Source: Pelomyxa schiedti (taxonomy: Eukaryota > Evosea > Pelobiontida > Pelomyxidae). From it: 64,000 nt of DNA. The position numbers were made by a program, and so were the translations under genes. Under the pieces are notes generated by a model. It saw only the letters and a program-made list of their open reading frames with translations, was not told where the DNA came from and did no database searches. The DNA lies in the NCBI GenBank assembly GCA_020536535.1, contig JAHLWZ010000825.1, positions 37,461-101,460 of the forward strand, given 5' to 3'. This document shows, in pieces, positions 61,082-64,000 of the stretch (position 1 is the stretch's first letter; each line of letters begins with the position of its first letter).

Positions 61082-63538
61082 TTACAGGAAAAACAGAGGA
61101 CCAGCATTCATATCTACAAAAGAGGGCCTTTCATCTGTGAAATGGAAGACCGGTTGGGTGTGTGGGTCGGTGGTTGTGTGGCTGGGCAGTGCGTGGAGTG
61201 GAATGAGGTCTCTCCATCTGTACAAGTCAACATTATGTGTCAGCCCGGAAAGGCTGGAGAGTTCTCTGGCCATGAGGAGGGTTGCATTCCGGCTCAGCCC
61301 AAGCTCGGTGCAGTCACCAGATGAATAAAGAATCCGCAGAATCCGGGAAAAGTTGTGCAGAGCGAACCTGTTTTGTGTGTTCAAGCAAATGCACTCCATG
61401 TATTTTTCGGCTGCTTGCAGCAATAGGTCAAAGCGCTTTTTACCTTTGAGCAGTTTATCTGCAGCAAGTTTGTAGTTGGCTGCCTGTTGGAATGAAAGAA
61501 GGAACAGCTGTTGCACTCTTGGGCATAATTCAATAGAGTCCCAGTTGGGTGGGTTTCCAGGGTGCACTTCACCGCAAAAAGCCAGACATAGTGCGGGAGA
61601 ATCTTTAGGTTGTATTGGCTTTGTATTTAGTAAGAACAGTGCACGTCTCATTGAGGGAGCTGCAATGTGTTCTCTAGAGGATGATAAGACATCGAAAAAT
61701 GATTCCGGCCCTGAAGGCAATACTGAGGAGGCCGTTGATGACACCACAGGCATCATAAAAATCGATTTTACTTTGGAAAAAATGGTGGCCCACACTCCCT
61801 CAGTTCCAGACAAAAGCCCCTCCATTGTAGATGTAACAGCATCTTTGGGGTTCTCCCCTAAGTGAATAGAGGCATAAATGCACTTTCGCAATGCTCTGTG
61901 GTTTATTTAAAATAAAAAAGATAAACGTAGTCTGACCTGGCAACAATTTCAGTTAGCAAAAGGTTTCTCAACTGGCTATTGTGCGACAAGTCCCAAATCA
62001 GAGGGAGGAAGTGTAAGTTTACACCAAAACTATGTACGAAAAAAATGAGGAATGGAGCAGGAATATCGGGCTGCTCATTCCAAAGTTGGTCAAGATTGTT
62101 TGTTAACTATAACGGTACATGTTAGTGAAGAAGGTTGGTCGCCAATGCTGATATTGACCATAGGAATGCGACTGTTTAGAAGACACTCACGAGCAGCTTT
62201 TGTTTCCATTTCACATTCCAGTTTCTCACTTGGTGGCAACTGCGTTTAATATCAATACTTTTCTGCTTCATCGTTGTTGACTTATTAGCAATGCAAGAAA
62301 GTACCAAACCATTGATGAAAGTATCACAGCACAAAGGAACTCTATATGCTTTAAGAAATTCAAATCGAAATAAGTGTGTCAATGGATTGGATTTATCTTC
62401 AGGTTGTAGTCAGAGGTTATTGTAATTCATTTAATGCTTGCCATATGGTGGTGCCAGCCGAGCAAAGTCCACACAGTAAATTTCAGAGCCTTTTTGGTGT
62501 GCCTCAAAGTCAAAGGGTGTGTATAATTTGGTCTGTGATAATAAGCATACTTATGGGGCATGGTGTATTCACTCACTTGGGTTTTCCCATTCGTTATGGT
62601 ATGTCTTTTAAGATAAAGCCACTTTCCAATAAGTTCCACTGCCAGCTGTGTCTTCCCACTTGAATTGTGTGACAAAACAATTTCCACAAAATGGCACAAA
62701 CCCAATGCACAAGTTCGTGTGTCCTCCATCAGAACTTCCTACGACCAAGGTGTCATGCCCAATCGGAAGAATGGTCGAAGCCACCACCCTGTGCCCCAAG
62801 TAGTCCACAATAATCATTAAAGGCCACCCAAGTATAGGAAACAGTCCCGTTGCCAAGGCAGCATTGGCAAGAGCTTGTAATCCCTTACCTTCATGCCCTG
62901 CAACTTTGTTGGGGGCTGCCGTTGGATCATAATCACTGGGGAGGGTATTGCTAGCGGAATTTGGTGTGGATTGCACAGTTGTAGGAGGTGGCTGTGCTTC
63001 AGGGGTTGATGTTGATGCAGGTGTGTTTCTACGGTAAATTCCACATGTGTCTACTGCAAATTTGAAGAAAATACCTCCGACTATGTACTTGTCACCACCA
63101 GCAACGCCCCCAACTGAAACGCGACGAATAGTACGCAAGTTCTCAGGTAGGAACCTGTCACCATATGCTCAGTGAGTGGGGGGAAAGCGAAATAGAAGCA
63201 AGCTTACTGTTGTTCAACCAACAGCACCGCGGTTTCTAATGCCCGGGCCACGAACCTTTCTTCCAGGGCAATGAGCTCGTTGCTCTGCCGCTCTTTCGCC
63301 TCCGGTGATGTACTCCTGTCATCCAAATGACGCCTCCGTATACCGGTATACTCTGTGTTCCAGTCGTATTGATCTCCAAGCAAATCCTATCACCAAATTG
63401 TGGGTATGGCACAACAAGTGTCATTTAATTAACCGACGTTACCGTTGAATTATGGGCACCCGTAGTCGTGGACGTGCCACCGTAGTGATCGTCATAACCG
63501 TACCCGCACGTCTGCTCTTCCTCCTCTCGTTTCGCCAT
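61082..63538 (-). CDS. CLU-like protein of a protist-type family
   Basis: The ATG at 63538 starts MAKREEEEQTCGYGYDDHY. After an intron come DLLGDQYDWNTEYTGIRRRH and LIALEERFVARALETAVLLV. Across the next intron follow RFLPENLRTIRRVSVGGVAG, GDKYIVGGIFFKFAVDTCGI and a Pro/Thr linker. Then LMIIVDYLGHRVVASTILPI and TLVVGSSDGGHT resemble the CLU-type N-terminal domain of large proteins I associate with amoebae. The C-terminal part is helical with TPR-like features (YKLAADKLLKGKKRFDLLLQ, then AAEKYMECICLNTQNRFALH) and ends PLFFL at 61082. Total length is about 650 residues. CLU/CLUH proteins act in mitochondrial positioning and mRNA binding, but this is a distant relative and its role is unknown. 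Exons between 61900 and 62600 were not fully resolved. Confidence 0.65.
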
Positions 63539-63614
63539 GACGTTTACAAGAAAGTTATGGAAGATAACTCCCAGTTAAAGAAGATTTTTATTAAAATCAC
63601 AGCTTTGTGCCCTG

Positions 63615-63798
63615 TTACAAAAGGAACTTCACCAGGGATGCGATGGCCTTGAGGTTAGCAGGATACTTATTGCCTGTACCTGCTGAGAGAACCCCACTGC
63701 AGTCTCCCATTTTCCTTCATGGGTATGAGAAGAGCTTTTGAAGTTACCAGTTTTTACTTCAACTTAGTTTCTGTGGCCTTCAATTGGGGCTTAGACAT
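63615..63798 (-). CDS. Short hypothetical protein or last exons of a gene entering from the right
   Basis: The ATG at 63798 begins MSKPQLKATETKLK. An intron starting GTAAAAACTGG and ending CCCATGAAG joins in phase to KMGDCSGVLSAGTGNKYPAN, and the chain ends KAIASLVKFLL at 63615. As drawn it is only 46 residues. An acceptor-like TTTCAG lies just before the ATG, so these may be the final exons of a longer gene. I recognise no family. Confidence 0.35.
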
Positions 63799-63897
63799 CT
63801 AGCTGAAAGAGAGTGGAGCTTGGGTGGTGGTGGGCCTGAAGTGTGGTGGCTTTCCGTTTGTAGCTGCAACGGAACATGGGGGCATATCTGGATCAAT

Positions 63898-63995
63898 GGG
63901 CGGTGATTTTTTTTCCCGATCAAGTTCCTGTAAACGGCTCTGCCCCGTTTTTTTGGGCGGTGATCCAGTCAAAAAGCTGTGAAAAATCACTGCCC
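63898..63995. mobile_element. Short palindromic element with 14-bp inverted ends
   Basis: The left end is GGGCGGTGATTTTT (from 63898) and the right end AAAAATCACTGCCC (to 63995), inverted copies with one mismatch. A third copy of GGGCGGTGAT lies inside at 63955. The element is about 98 bp with no coding capacity. The right flank is too close to the window edge to check for a target-site duplication. Confidence 0.45.
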
Positions 63996-64000
63996 GGGGC

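Noticed and set aside
63799-63990. Minus-strand frame at the right edge as the end of another gene
   Set aside because: Most of it falls inside the palindromic element at 63898-63995, and no family-like sequence is visible.

Overview
The window is a compact nuclear genome segment from a single-celled eukaryote. Nearly every gene is split by GT-AG introns of roughly 20 to 75 bases. Genes lie on both strands, are separated by tens to a few hundred bases, and include eukaryote-only machinery: a Nup98 nucleoporin, a HUWE1/Tom1-type HECT ligase, Rev1, a sacsin-like chaperone, an actin-related protein and a Rap-like GTPase. The CLU-like gene at the right end and the sacsin-like gene recall families I know from amoebae and other free-living protists, but I cannot place the organism securely. 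Gene models were built by reading exons and checking reading phase at most junctions. Where a gene has many exons I give its outer limits.

Layout, left to right: the end-truncated start of a flavodoxin-like gene (-); a small unknown protein (-); NUP98 (+); a MYND zinc-finger protein (+); a TPR protein (+); a small membrane protein (+); an actin-related protein (-); a signal-anchored methyltransferase (-); a small basic protein (-); a Rap/Ras-like GTPase (+); a Cys-tailed membrane protein (+); an 8-kb receptor gene (-); a tRNA isopentenyltransferase (+); an acidic nuclear-type protein (+); a sacsin-like giant (+); a probably GPI-anchored secreted protein (-); a GH27 alpha-galactosidase with a ricin-type lectin (+); a HUWE1-like ligase of about 12.4 kb (-); REV1 (+); an aminopeptidase-O-like fusion (+); a protein with four SUMO-interaction-like motifs (-); a CLU-like protein (-); and a short unknown gene (-).

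The most striking locus is 13974-21974. Read through its introns, it encodes one chain: signal peptide, C-type lectin domain, repeated FN3/Ig-like modules, a stalk of about 34 N-glycosylation sequons on a six-residue period, more modules, an EGF-like domain, one membrane helix and a cytoplasmic RasGAP domain with its arginine finger. This is a plexin-like layout (adhesive ectodomain plus cytoplasmic GAP) built from different parts. A Rap-type GTPase gene lies 1.3 kb beyond its 3' end. This is my candidate for the undescribed system: a surface receptor that could switch off a Ras/Rap GTPase directly.

Other points are introns of 20 and 22 nt, a hAT-type MITE in the promoter shared by the receptor and the tRNA-modifying enzyme, and several unusual domain fusions. 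I saw no tRNA, rRNA or CRISPR array.
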